From positions 287,001 to 351,000 of the forward strand of contig JACEVL010000034.1 in NCBI GenBank assembly GCA_020284085.1: a DNA stretch of 64,000 bases, written 5' to 3'. Both the position numbers and the translations under genes were made by a program. The stretch comes from Aporrectodea caliginosa. Taxonomy: Eukaryota > Annelida > Clitellata > Crassiclitellata > Lumbricidae. Below are positions 1 through 11,770 of the stretch, piece by piece (the first letter of the stretch is position 1; every line of letters begins with the position of its first letter). Below the pieces are notes generated by a model. It saw only the letters and a program-made list of their open reading frames with translations. It ran no database searches and was not told the DNA's origin.

Positions 1-240
1 TCTGAATAGGTCAAATATGACCAAAGTTTCCGTGAAATAACCGAATTCAATTCTGAAAGGGTGTCTCGATCGTAGATTGACCAAAATTTAATTGTTTGAC
101 TTACAACGCTGTGTTTTCGGGCTTAACCCATTAGTGCCTGATTTATTTTCATGAAAGTATGAAAGTATTCTATTTCTACCTAGTCAAACTCAGTACCAAA
201 CCCAATTCACTGTATTGTGGAATTTTGTATGATTTTGCAG

Positions 241-425
241 CCTGTCGACAAAGCACGTTCGACGGTCTGAGAGGTAATATCACCTCTCCTAACTATCCCT
301 ACAATTATGGAAACTCTCAGAGCTGCTACAACTATATCGACGCTCCTTCGCTGAGTACGATCACCATCACTTTCAACGCATTCGGTCTCGAGCCACATGC
401 TACATGCGGTTATGATTGGATAGAG
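241..425 (+). CDS. Gene 1 exon: CUB domain, first half
   Basis: The exon follows the acceptor TTTTGCAG at 233-240, enters in phase 1 and encodes 61 full codons beginning with Cys. It carries the CUB signature SPNYPYNYG after the first Cys, the second Cys in SCYNY, and ends ATCGYDWIE. Such CUB first halves have the same 185 bp length in six of the seven copies outside the degenerate one in this window. The next base pair after the exon is GC (GCAAGT), which I read as a non-canonical GC donor. The ~350 bp intron that follows separates it from the second half. Confidence 0.85.
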
Positions 426-774
426 GCAAGTTCAAGGCTTCAAGCTCACCAACTCAGATCATTTCTGTAGCTTTAAAGAGATACTAGCTTGCTTATATGA
501 CGAAGTTCTTTGAGATTAATATTTTTGAAACCATAGAATTCTTTCGAAATGACCAGATAATGACCAACTCACTTATTTGGTACCCATTATATTAAGATGC
601 CAGAGATATAAAAGAACTGAATCAAGAATGATGCTATCGAAAACTCATTATTACATTAAGTTAAGTAGTCAGAGACATACGGTGTTTCGCAAACTAGATA
701 TTAAGTTATGAAACAATTATTGCTCTTAATGTTAAGATGCTAATTAATAAGTTTTGGATATTCTACATGAACAG

Positions 775-940
775 CTCTCTTGTGCGAGCAACTCAATCAG
801 CCGACCAGTCAGGTATTGTGGCTCTGACTATCGGGCGCCGTTGAGCTTCAAGCCGTGTTCCCGTGTTCGCGTGTGGTTTTCTTCTGACGGCTCTGTTACA
901 AGTTCCGGATTCTCAGTGTCCTATAATATCGAACCAATTA
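775..940 (+). CDS. Gene 1 exon: CUB domain, second half
   Basis: The exon starts in phase 0 after GAACAG and is 166 bp, the same as every sibling. It supplies the fourth canonical CUB Cys in RPVRYCG, an extra Cys pair (LSC and KPC), the SSDGS turn, and the closing GFSVSY strand. The donor GTAAGT at 941 leaves phase 1. A likely branch point (GCTAATTAAT at 738-747) lies about 30 bases upstream of the acceptor. The spacing from DWIE to RYCG is 13 residues, normal for CUB. Confidence 0.85.
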
Positions 941-2290
941 GTAAGTATACATAATCAAACTGTCTCTGATGTACATGTTTTGTCACTGCCTCTGTATGTA
1001 TGCAATACGTTTGTGTGTGTGCATATGTTTAATTTTGTTCTTCTGTTTCTGTTTTGTCATAATAGGTTCATGTCTTCCAAGTTCTTCATCAGAGTGTCTG
1101 CTTTGTCAATCGATTCAAACGCTATTTTCATAGTCTTGCTTTAAAAAACTAATTACACCTTTGGCTCTTTCATAATGCTTCATAGGAGTAAAGCTATGTG
1201 TCCTAATTTGCGTTGTAAGAGTCAACTGTTTGGACGCTCTCTTGGCACTGGTATTCATGAAAAAGTATACATACGGTACATAGATATGTAGGTATATTTT
1301 TATATGCTAGTGTAGACAGAAGAGGATAACTCGGTATATTCAAATGACATTATATTCTCATATTTAAAACAATAGTCTTATACCGTTTATAAATAGCCAA
1401 ATACAATACCATACAATACAACCTTATCGAAAGAAACTCGCCAGTATCTTTACACGTGTTCACTTTCGCGTGCAGCTATCGAGTCTAACAAACCCTTTAT
1501 CAAGCAACTGGGTGGGCGGCGTTGGCCAGATGTAGTTAAAGATAGCATTAAGAAACTATTCCTAAAAATACAACTTGAGATTTGGCATGTCTACTTAAAC
1601 ATCTCAATCGGCAACTGTTACAGGCCTCTACTTCTCTCTGCCAAGTTCAACGCCTATTCTTTTCTCATCTCTAATATTATAGGCGAGAACGCACCTTACT
1701 AGTAGCCTAACTGTTCAAGTATGACTTAAACCTTGTCAAGCTATAATCATAGAAGAAGTTCATAATCCGTGTTTAAATGCACTCTTTTGTTCCTGTCTTC
1801 AAGTTGCAATTTGTAACAAATACACAAACGTGTATATACAATACATACGTATGTGCACACAGAAATGCAAACATTCATACTCAAATGAATACGATGGCTA
1901 AAATTATTGACCAGACATCTTAGGTCGTTGGCCCTCTTGGGCAGGACATCTCTACTGTGCGATTTCACTAGGACAAAACTTCTGACAGAAAAACTAGTTG
2001 AAATGTCATTTACTTCTACTTTTGGCGCTGGCACAGTCGTTGGCAATATAATGGGACGAAAAGTGAAGAAAGAAAGTCGTTGGCAATATAATGGGACGAA
2101 AATTAAGGAGCACCGTAAATAGCGCCTTCTCAATTTCTGTGCTTTAGCATTATTGACAATCGTAATTTCAGTCAGCAACCTTCGTCTTCCCATACATGTG
2201 CACTTTTTCGTTGTCTACTTCTTTTCTTTTACATTTAGTTTAAGTTTACTTACAATAATACCTGTATAATGAATGATTATTGTTCCACAG
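941..2290 (+). other. Intron between CUB and EGF-like exons; two conserved blocks
   Basis: No gene. Bases 941-1300 match the sequence after every other CUB second-half exon (6081-6470, 38771-39000, 46676-47300, 52224-52900, 55671-56050). Bases from about 1885 to 2290 match the block before every EGF-like exon (8170-8570, 49484-49811, 53195-53575, 56755-57135). The open frames here are in intron and differ between copies, so I do not call them genes. Confidence 0.7.
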
Positions 2291-2518
2291 GATGCCAAGG
2301 TAACTGCACTCCGGTGGCCAGCGGTTCCGGATACAACTGCACCTGTGATGCCAATCAGACTCCTTTCATCGCTCCACCTTACAACCAGTGCCCCACCGGC
2401 TGCACAGATTCCTCAAGCTATTGCGCATGCAGTTCACCTCAGACCATTCCACCCGGGTCAACAACAACCACTACCACCACTACCACTTTACCTCCCACAA
2501 CAACAACATCATATTCAG
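2291..2518 (+). CDS. Gene 1 exon: EGF-like module plus Thr-rich linker
   Basis: The exon enters and leaves in phase 1 (acceptor CCACAG, donor AG/GTAGTC). It has eight Cys: CQGNC, GYNCTC, YNQC, PTGC and YCAC. The spacing around GYNCTCDAN is that of the last half of an EGF repeat, but one EGF Cys is missing and two to three extra ones follow, so 'EGF-like' is a structural guess. The exon ends in a Thr/Pro linker (nine Thr in a row, then LPPTTTTS), a likely O-glycosylated spacer before the next CUB. Confidence 0.8.
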
Positions 2519-3097
2519 GTAGTCTAATTAACTCGTGAAGAACTGCACTATATCGGATTCGAATTGATGCAGAATAATATTAGCAACTGGACAGGTCAAA
2601 AATCACCAAAGTTTCAGTGAAAAAATCCCAAATAGGTTCTTAAAGGGTTCCTCGATCGTAGATTAACCAAATGGTTTGACATACAACGTTGTGTTTTCTG
2701 GTTTAAACTGTCTGTAAAATATAAGTGGTTATCGCAAGTTTGAAGTTTCCATAAAGCGCTACTGAAAAGCTATGCTTAAGTCGACAGTTAAGACCGAATG
2801 GTGACAAATTAAAGGCTAACCGATTGGATATAAAGCGAAATAAAATGTAATTATAATAGTTGTACTGGTAAAAGAATAATAAAGAGAAAATGCAATGGTA
2901 GTAATCGCAATTGTAATAGTAGTAGCAGCAGCAGCAGCAGCAGCAGTAGAAGTTGTATAAGCAGTAGTGGCTGTTGTTGTTGTAGTACTCTGTTGATGTG
3001 TGATTAGTCTATCATCAGGACTTGTTTACCTATTAATTTAAACACTAAAATAAATATAAGAGATTGTGCACTGTGGCGTTTTGTATGATTTCTGCAG
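2519..3097 (+). other. Intron after EGF-like exon, with CAG repeat
   Basis: No gene. The first 150 bases match the post-EGF intron copies at 45103, 50347, 53797 and 57556. A short (AGC)n tract lies at about 2922-2950, where sibling introns also carry AGC/AGT microsatellites. Confidence 0.6.
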
Positions 3098-3282
3098 TAT
3101 GTGGACAAAGCACATTCAGCGGTGTGAGAGGTAATATCACCTCTCCGAACTATCCCTACTATTATGATAACAATCAGTTCTGCAGATATGTGATCGTCGC
3201 TCCATCGCTGAGTACGATCAACTTCACTTTCAACGCATTTAATCTCGAACAGAGTTCTACCTGCTATTACGACTGGATTGAG
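3098..3282 (+). CDS. Gene 1 exon: CUB domain, first half (second CUB)
   Basis: It encodes VCGQSTFSG, SPNYPYYYD, a Cys in QFCRY and ends STCYYDWIE. The acceptor is TTCTGCAG. This is the only CUB first half in the window followed by a canonical GT donor (GTAGGT); the siblings have GC at the same place. That confirms where the exon ends in the family. Confidence 0.85.
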
Positions 3283-3372
3283 GTAGGTTCAAACTCAGAT
3301 CATTTCTAGTTTTCTTATCTGACTAAATTCTTTGAGATTTATATTTTGTTGAAACCATACAATTCCTTCGAG

Positions 3373-4115
<743 letters not shown>

Positions 4116-4263
4116 TCTTCGAGATGGCCAGATAACGACGAACTCGGTTATTTGGTACCCTATAAAGACGACACAGATTTTAAAAAGCTGAATCAAGAAT
4201 GCGATCGAAACACATTTACATTAAGTGTGCTTAGAGGCTTACGTTCTTTCACAAAAGTTGATA

Positions 4264-5838
4264 TCTATATCATAAGGCGATGTCTGTTTACGCTGTCCTT
4301 CTGTATGTTTGTCCGTCCGGCTAAAGGCTCCGAAATGGAACGGTTTAGCGATCTGAAAAAAAATACAAAACATTATTACGCCACGTCTAGGTCAACGCGA
4401 CTATTTTCAGCTCGCAATTTTATTTAAACGCCGATATAATATATGGCCATTTTAAATTTCCAACTGTTTCAACGAGGCTATTTCAATACCGGCCATAGTA
4501 TAGCCATAAATTTGTCAACGTCACGCGGGCTAAATATGCAATCTTACGTCACGCGGCCTAAATATGCAAATCAGGTGGAATCGGCCGAAATTCCGTCTAT
4601 TATATTTAGCCCGGGGAACAAATAATACGCCTATTATAAGGTAGAGATAACCCGTGTAGTACGGGAAACAAATAATACGCCTATTTAAGGTAGAGATAAC
4701 CCGTGTAGTACGGGTAACAAATAATATCGCCTATATAAAGTAGTCATAACGTCCTACAACCCACACCCTCCTAAACGGAGTAAACCCGTAGATTAGTTTG
4801 GTAAATTATTTTATATCGTCAAATTAAAATGGAAGCTGGATTAAGGAAAAAAGTTGTTTCACGAACTGGAAGTGGGATTGATGAAATCATTTATGTCTTT
4901 AAATAGAAGTTTGATTTATCCAAATAATTTTTACCGTAAACAGAAGCTGGATTGATGAAGGTAAGTTTTTTATGCAACAGAAGCTGGAATGATGAAAATA
5001 ATTGTTTCCTTAAGTAGAAGCTGGACCCATGAGAATAGTTCTTTGCTTAAATAAAAGTTCCATTGATTAAAGATATTATTTAACCAGAAGTTGGATAATT
5101 GTTTTCATGAAAATGGAAGCTCGATTGATGAGTAAAATTTCACGATGAAATGAAAGTGGGATTGATGATAGTTATCATGGACATAGGTAGACTGCTTACT
5201 TACCAATGTCAAGTACGGCATTGGAGACATTCAAATAATTTACCAACCTAAACTACGGGATAACTCTAAACAGAGCATCTAGGTCAACGCTCTGATTCGC
5301 AACCAATCACGCTGACCGTTGATTTCTAATCAGAAGTAGTCACGCCCACGGCAAAATTCGTCAATGCAACACTTTAGGGATACGAAATTTTTAACGAACG
5401 TTTTCATTTGAATTTCTATAGATCTCAACCCAACTTTATTTCAACTCAAAATTTAGGCCTACTTTAAATTCCGATATTTGGACATTTTAAGTTTCGATGT
5501 GGTCATAGTTACAATGCCGTTGAAATCTAGCTATGTAGGAGTGTATATTGCATAGAGTTTAAATTAAACAATTTGAAGCCAGTGCGTAAATTCGCCAGAG
5601 GAACATACGAAAAATTTGTACATAGTTAAATTCAAATACACGGGCGCTGACGAAGACGTCATTAAATTCAAATACACGGGAGCTGAGGAAGATGTCGTTT
5701 AATTGAAATACACCGGTCCTGTGGAAAATGTCGTTAAAGTCAAATACACGGGCGGCTACGAAACGAGGAACAAAGCGTCATTCCTCGCAAAAAAGCCGTT
5801 AAAAAATACCCCGGGCGAAACCGGTTTCAAAAGTCTAG
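4264..5838 (+). mobile_element. Non-autonomous Helitron, complete
   Basis: The element begins TCTATATCATAAGG and ends CTAG, inserted exactly between an A (4263) and a T (5839). Sibling introns (for example near 51975-51995) read GATATTAAGTTATGAA with no gap, while here GATA is followed by 1575 bp and then TTAAGTTATGAA. A-TC...CTRR-T without target duplication is the Helitron insertion pattern. A short GC-rich hairpin (CCGG 5811-5814 with CCGG 5821-5824) lies about ten bases before the end. There is no Rep/helicase frame. The interior contains three ~55 bp repeats (4610-4740), a diverged minisatellite and four ~40 bp repeats (5625-5755). Confidence 0.8.
4825..5170 (+). repeat. Diverged minisatellite, ~35-45 bp period
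   Basis: Units contain AAGCTGGATTGATGAAAATA with variable A/T-rich spacers. The same unit recurs at 28610-28700, 34665-34790 (opposite strand), 39005-39070 and 43510-43765, mostly within or beside transposons. Confidence 0.7.
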
Positions 5839-5914
5839 TTAAGTTATGAAACAATTATTGCTATTAATCTTAAGATGCTAATTAATAAAAGTTTTGGATT
5901 TTATACATGAACAG

Positions 5915-6080
5915 TTCATTTGTGAGAGCAACTCATACATCCGACCAGTCAGGTATTGTGGCTCTGGCTATCGAGCGCTGTTGAGCCTCAAGCCGTGCTC
6001 CCTTGTTTCCATGACGTTTTCTTCTGACTCGTCCGTTACAGGCAGTGGATTCTCAGTGTCCTATAATATCGAACCAATTA
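5915..6080 (+). CDS. Gene 1 exon: CUB domain, second half (second CUB)
   Basis: It encodes FICESNSYIRPVRYCGSGY, FKPC, SSDSSVTGSGFSVSY and leaves in phase 1 at GTAAGT. It pairs with 3098-3282 across a 2.6 kb intron enlarged by the hAT-like element and the Helitron; without them the intron would be about 310 bp, like its siblings. Confidence 0.85.
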
Positions 6081-6674
6081 GTAAGTATACATATTCAACC
6101 TGTCTTTGTTGCTCATCTTTTGTCTCTGTCTCTGTATGCATGTATATGTGTGTGTATGTTTGACTTTTTCTTCTGTTCTGTTTTTTTAATGTTAGGTTCA
6201 TGTATCTCTTGTGGTGTTTGCTCACATGTGTTCGAAACCTGACAAACTTATTCAGAGGTAAAGCTGCTTTCATGCAGCAGTGGTTACGCAGATTTTGCTA
6301 CTCAACCAGAGGTAATGGTTCGAGATATGTTCGGACGCTGGTCTGTTTCGTCGTCTGTCGTCGTTTGTTATCCTCGATATGTAACCCGTTTCGAGGGACT
6401 CTGTACATGGTGTCAATTGTCAACTCTGGTTGGGAATCTTTTGGTTGGGCTCTGCCTGCATGAAGCAACACTTTAGTGATGACTTTCGTACCTATCTGAG
6501 CATTGTTTGTCTACATAATGATCTCTTTTCTTTATTAACTTCAACGCCATTTAATCAATCATGATCCGCGCATATGTGAGGTACTGAAAGGGGCAACATT
6601 AGTCACCTAGATAAAAGCGTATTCAGGAAAAGGCATTCATACATGCATACGTACAAACAAAGCACATACATAGG

Positions 6675-8069
6675 GTGACCCGTCAAAATATCCCCGTCAA
6701 AATATCCCCGTCAAAACAGCCCCATTACCAAAATAGCCCCGTCAAAATCGCCAACCGACAAAATAGCCCTGTCAAAATCGCGCCTGTTTTAAAATCGCCC
6801 GTTAGAACAGCCCCGTTAAAACAGCCCCGTCAAAATATCCCCGTCGTAAACGCCAATGACAAAGCAGTTCCAAAATGGCTAACTAGTTTATTGTTACAAT
6901 CAATGTGTCCATTTCAACCAAAAACAATGTGAAAATGTAGGCCTATTCAAGATTTATTCATTTAAAAGAACGAGACTACAAGCATGGAATGTTAAATGTT
7001 TTTCTACGAAACGCGAACAAAAGTTTCTAGTAGGCCCTATACATAGTTAGGTAATAATTTTGATCATCTAAAAAGAAAGTTAATGTCGATGTCTTAAGCA
7101 AGAGCCTCGGAAAATTTTTCCAGAATTGCAGTAGCGTCATAATTTTCACTGACAGTTTGCAGCCGGCGGTTCAACTGAACGTACTTCGCCTTGGAGGCTT
7201 CCGGATGTCTAAACCCTGAATCAAAATAACGGCCGTTAGCGATCTCTACACTCTCCTGCTCTCCGTTACCTGCTAAGCGTGTGCAAATGATCTCTTGTCT
7301 TCCCTATTTACCCAAGGACCCTATACACAGGACTGGAATCTCCTTATATGTAAGCGCGTTGGACAGAAAATGGCTTATCACCTCATTCAGATACCCCGCC
7401 GAAGTACTCGTTTAGATTTAACTGAACGTCGAATTAGCTTTACAATTATTAACCTTTCTTTGATCCTTAGAAACCAAAACCAAAATAATTTGATTTGATT
7501 TCACAAACCTGCAATCGTTTGTGAACAACACATCGGGCATGGAAGTAGGCTTCCTTAGACCCTCCTTACACCCGCATCGCCAGGTGGCGCCAGGCTGTGT
7601 AGCCGTAAGCAGGAAGTACACGATATTTTCACGAGTAACCAATCCTTTAATATGGAATCCTTGCTATTTACCTATACTCTTATCTTCGTTCAGATACCCC
7701 GCCGAAGTACTCGTTTGATCTTACCAAGTTACTGGTGAACCGATTTCCAATTAACAAATTAATTTGTCTTTAGTCACGACCTCGCAATCGTTTGGAAAAT
7801 ACCGCTTGGAAGTAGATCTTCCTTATTTACCTTGCCCTTATCTTCAGTCTGTGTCAGAACCACTTATTTGAAGTATCGGTTATATTTTTTTTTAAATGGA
7901 CACATTACTTGTAACATTCAACTTGTTAGCCGGTGTGAAACTGCTTTGTCGTTGGCGTTTTTATGGGGCTATTTTGACGGGGTTGTTTTGACGGGGCGAT
8001 TTTGACGGGGCTGTTTTGTCATGGGCGATTTTGACGGGGCTATTTTGACCGGGCTATTTTGACGGGGTG
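6675..8069. mobile_element. Foldback element, arms of tandem CCCCGTCAAAATAG-type units
   Basis: The left arm (about 6675-6860) starts GGTGACCCGTCAAAAT and repeats a 14-16 bp unit of the type CCCCGTCAAAATAG. The right arm (about 7965-8066) is the reverse complement array, TTTTGACGGGGCTATTTT. Between them lie two or three diverged ~270 bp direct repeats (7290-7530, 7535-7800, partial to 7880), marked by CCCCGCCGAAGTACTCG at both 7396 and 7690. There is no convincing protein. Termini match the elements at 28217 and 39435. The flanking duplication is unclear in this copy. Confidence 0.7.
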
Positions 8070-8570
8070 CACTTGATACATGATACATAGATACATTCAC
8101 ACTTGTTTACATGCATGCATGCATATAATTTATAGACTATGTACAGATATTCAAACATTCCTATACACATGCATACGTTGGATAAAATTATTGACAAGAC
8201 AACTTAGGTATTTGGCCCTCTGGTACAGGAGTAACAGGACATCTCTACAGAGCGATTTCACATAGACCAGACTTCTTATATAAAAAAGTGTTTAAATCTA
8301 ACTTTGAACACTTTTTGAACACAATGCTACTACTGGCGCTGGCACAGTTGTTTGGCAATATTTATAGGAAAAGCGAAGACAGATTTAAGGAGCACGGTTA
8401 CGGCAGATAGCGCCTCACAATATGCTGTGCTCTAGCAAATGACAATTGCAATTTCAATCCACAAGCTTCGTTTTCCTTTACATATGCAAATCATCGTTTG
8501 TTTGCTTCTTCTTTCACATTTAGTTTAAATGTACTTAACATCTATATAATGAAAAATTATTGTTCCTTAG

Positions 8571-9002
8571 GTTGTCAAGGTAACTGCACTCCGGTTGAAA
8601 ACGACGCCGGATACAAGTGCACCTGTGATGCCAATCAGACTCCTTTCATCGCTCCACCTTACAACCAGTGCCCCGACAGCGGCTGTTTCAATTCATCAAC
8701 CTATTGCGCATGCAGTCAAGCTCCAACCAACACGAATACTTCACAACTCACGTCAACCTTCTCATGGTACAATCCAGGGAATGCTACGGCTTCTCCCAGT
8801 AGCCCTCCTTCCACCATGCCATATCCTTACAGCACTAACAATGCATTCAACAATTCTCACTTCGTCAGCTGTTACGAGTGTTGGTATTCAGGAAATTCCA
8901 TTGATACCGCCAACGAGTCATCGTGCAGCGCGCAAAATAATTTCCGCAATGGAAGTGTTTGCAATGGAGCAGCATGTCAGACATACTCCTACAGTTCTCC
9001 AA
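8571..9002 (+). CDS. Gene 1 exon: EGF-like module, Ser/Thr linker, N-half of Ly6 domain 1
   Basis: This exon marks the switch from CUB modules to Ly6 modules. Residues 1-50 are the eight-Cys EGF-like unit (SCQGNC, GYKCTC, YNQC, SGC, YCAC). A linker with several N-glycosylation sequons follows. The exon then encodes FVSCYECWYSG, SSC, SVCNGAACQTY and stops at phase 1 (CCA A/GTAAGC). CYxCxY is the opening motif of Ly6/QVR three-finger domains; the DxCN ending is in the next exon. The other EGF-like exons end instead in SYS plus GTAATT, so this one looks like a fusion of an EGF-like exon with a Ly6 N-half. Confidence 0.85.
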
Positions 9003-9294
9003 GTAAGCAGTTTATCTCTATCAACCGTGGAAAGTTTGAAGGCCTACACATAAGCACGTAGAGCAAAATTAAGTTTCGACCTCGTAGCACAATTTCAGAT
9101 GTAGGTAAATAAGTGAAATCGTCGGATACCTCAGTAACGTTTTGGCTCAAAAGTTACCGATATCAAACGTCAAAGGCTGCATTTAAAGCAAGCAATTGAG
9201 ATCACCGTCAGTCATAAACGTATTTATAATCAAAGAATTAATGGACGAATTCCTTCCATTTTTACTGTTAGTATGTAACTCCTCTTTGGCTTAG

Positions 9295-10795
9295 GGCTCT
9301 GTTCCAGTCCCACACAAAAGGGCAGTGGTGTTTCCATCGCTTAAGCGCCAGGGCCTAGACCAAGGCACTCCTTCCAACTATCGCCCTATCTCCAACCTTT
9401 CTTTCCTTTCTAAACTCTTAGAAAAATGCATTTCACTTCAGCTCGTTCACTACCTCGACACCAACTCACTAATGCCTCCTCTCCAATCCGGCTTTAGGAA
9501 GTACCACTCTACTGAATCTCTCATGACTCGCCTTCTTGCTGACGTCTTTAGTGCAGTCGACCAATGTCACGTCACTCTTCGATGTCAGTGCCGCCTTTGA
9601 GACTGTGGACCATGCCATCCTGCTTGAGCGCTTATCTAACTCTTTCGGCATTGCTGATTCAGCCCTTCTTTGGCTCCGCTCTTTTCTTTCTGACCGCTCT
9701 CTCTCTGTCGTCTTCGGGTCCACACGCTCTCCCTGGACTTTTATTCCATATGGTTTGCCTCAAGGTTCAGTCCTGGCACCACTCCTCTACATTCTCTACA
9801 CCGCCGACCTTTCAGACATACTCACTCTCAAGGGGGTCTCGGCTCATCAGTACGCCGATGACACCCAAGCCTTTGCTCATGGTCCAGCCAGCGCAGCTGC
9901 TTCACTGGTCGCGAGGGTCCTTGAGGCCACCACGACGCTGGACCTTTGGATGTCTTCTAACCGTCTCCGCCTTAACTCAGACAAACCCAATTCATCTGGC
10001 TTGGCGGTAGAGCCCAACTAGCCAAGACTGACATGGAATTTCTCCGCGCTACTTTCCCAGACGTCCACTACTCTGTCTCAGTTCGAGATCTGGGCGTTAG
10101 CCTGGATCCAGTTCTCTCATTTTCAGACCATGTCAATCGCATCTCTCGAACATGCCTTTATGATCTACGCCAAATTCGCACCATCCGTCACTCACTCTCT
10201 CCTCACGCGGTCAACACTCTCGTCCATGCACTGATCTGTACTAGGGTTGACTTCGGCAACTCCATCTTTGCCGGTCTCTCTTCACTAAACCTCTCCAAGC
10301 TTCAGTCCATTCTTAACGCCTCCGCCCGCCTTATTTGTGGTCTCCCAAAGTACTCTCACATATCTACCTTCATTCGGGAAACTCTTCACTGGCTTCCTGT
10401 GCCCCAGCGCATTCAATTCAAAATTCTTACACATTATGCGCAACTCTCTGCTCGGGGTAGCTCCTTCATGCCTTCAGGCCTTATGCACATCGGTTTCTAC
10501 ACTCCCTGGTCGCTCTGCTCTGCGCTCTGCCGCCAGAGGCCTTCTGGTTGTCCCTCGCATTCGTGGTGCAACTGCTCAATCCAGAATCTTTGCTTATGTC
10601 GGCCCCTCTACTTGGAACCATCTTCCGCATGAATTGCGTCTTGAGCTCCTCAGCCTTTCTCTTCCTCTGTTTCGGAAACGCCTGAAGACTATCTTATTTG
10701 TTAGAGCCCTGGGTCGGGAGCGCCTCTGAATCTCTGAGTGGCGCTATACAAATGTTCAATTACAATTACAATTCAATTACAATTACAATTACAAA
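9295..10795 (+). pseudogene. LINE fragment (L2/CR1-like), reverse transcriptase, frameshifted
   Basis: It encodes SNYRPISNLSFLSKLLEK, SGFRKYHSTESL, FDVSAAFETVDHAILL, GLPQGSVLAPLLYILYT and the catalytic YADDTQ, then the C-terminal LHWLPVPQRIQFK region and TWNHLP. The frame changes near 9580, 10010 and 10450, so it cannot make a full product. It is 5' truncated, and ends in GCGCTATACAAATG followed by an AATTAC simple tail. It sits in the intron before the first Ly6 C-half exon. Confidence 0.85.
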
Positions 10796-10856
10796 TTGTA
10801 ATAGGTTAGCGGACAAGTGCAAGCATTGCAAGCGCTGGATTTTTATTTGTTTTCAG

Positions 10857-11294
10857 ATTATGCGTATGCATACGTCTTTCAGCAATGTATTGATGCTTCA
10901 TATTACGACGGATTGCTCAGATTCTGTCAGAACCAGAGCCAGAGCCAGCTGTATGGCTACAATTACTTCTTTGAGGGAGACCAGTGCTGCTATTCCTACA
11001 GAGACTACTACGCTGACCAGAAATCCTGTTTCTGTGCATCTGATTACTGCAACAATTACATATTGCAACCAAGTTCTCAGTCTAACGACACTACAACCTC
11101 AACCTGGTATAGCCCACAAGATGCAACCTCTGCCCCGGGAAACAGCACCAGCTTCGTCAACTGTTACAGCTGTTGGTATTCAGGCACTGTCAATAACGTA
11201 TCGGCAAATTCAACTTGTGAAGAACCTTTCGTTTCATATGATGGAGGATCGTGCGGTGGAGAAGCATGTGCTACATACGCTTCTGCCTCTGATG
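10857..11294 (+). CDS. Gene 1 exon: Ly6 C-half 1, linker, Ly6 N-half 2
   Basis: It enters in phase 1 after TTTTCAG. The first part completes Ly6 domain 1: AYAYVFQQC, RFCQNQ, GDQCCYSY, KSCFCASDYCNN. The D-x-C-N ending is the Ly6/uPAR hallmark. A short linker (SSQSNDTTTSTWYS) follows, then the N-half of domain 2: FVNCYSCWYSG, STCEEPF, GSCGGEACATY. The donor GAT G/GTAATT gives phase 1. Counting both halves, each domain has about 12 Cys. The exon boundary therefore falls in the middle of a domain and the linker is inside the exon. Confidence 0.85.
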
Positions 11295-11770
11295 GTAATT
11301 TGTTTCCTGTTTTAGCCGAAAATTTCATGTCCATTCAAACTCACGCTTACTCCATCACCTATGATCAAATCAAATCAAATCAATTTATTGCGACCCAAAA
11401 CATAACAGCAATATGTAGATATATAGCACAGATATAACCAAAACTGCCGAGTAATCAACATAGCTAACAAGTTTTCAATGATAGAGCACAGCCAGAAATT
11501 CACTAGCATTACGACAAAATCATCAGGGCCCTATATACGCTTCAGGAGCATTATGCAACCTTTAAATATTTAAATATTTGGTTAATTTTTTCTGATTAGC
11601 TTCCATATATAAAGGAACATATTTGGAGGGTGAGACCACAGAGAATCAAAACTTAATTTTTTCCTGTGTGTTTCATTGGCACCCTACTGGAATGTCTATT
11701 ATACATAAGTTTTTCGTAGAATTTCGAAAAATACGGTAGAACAGAAATAGGCCTATAATTAGAGACATTA
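11295..11770 (+). other. Start of intron 7, no feature seen
   Basis: A/T-rich intronic sequence with no repeat or coding pattern I can support, before the minus-strand LINE. Confidence 0.5.
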
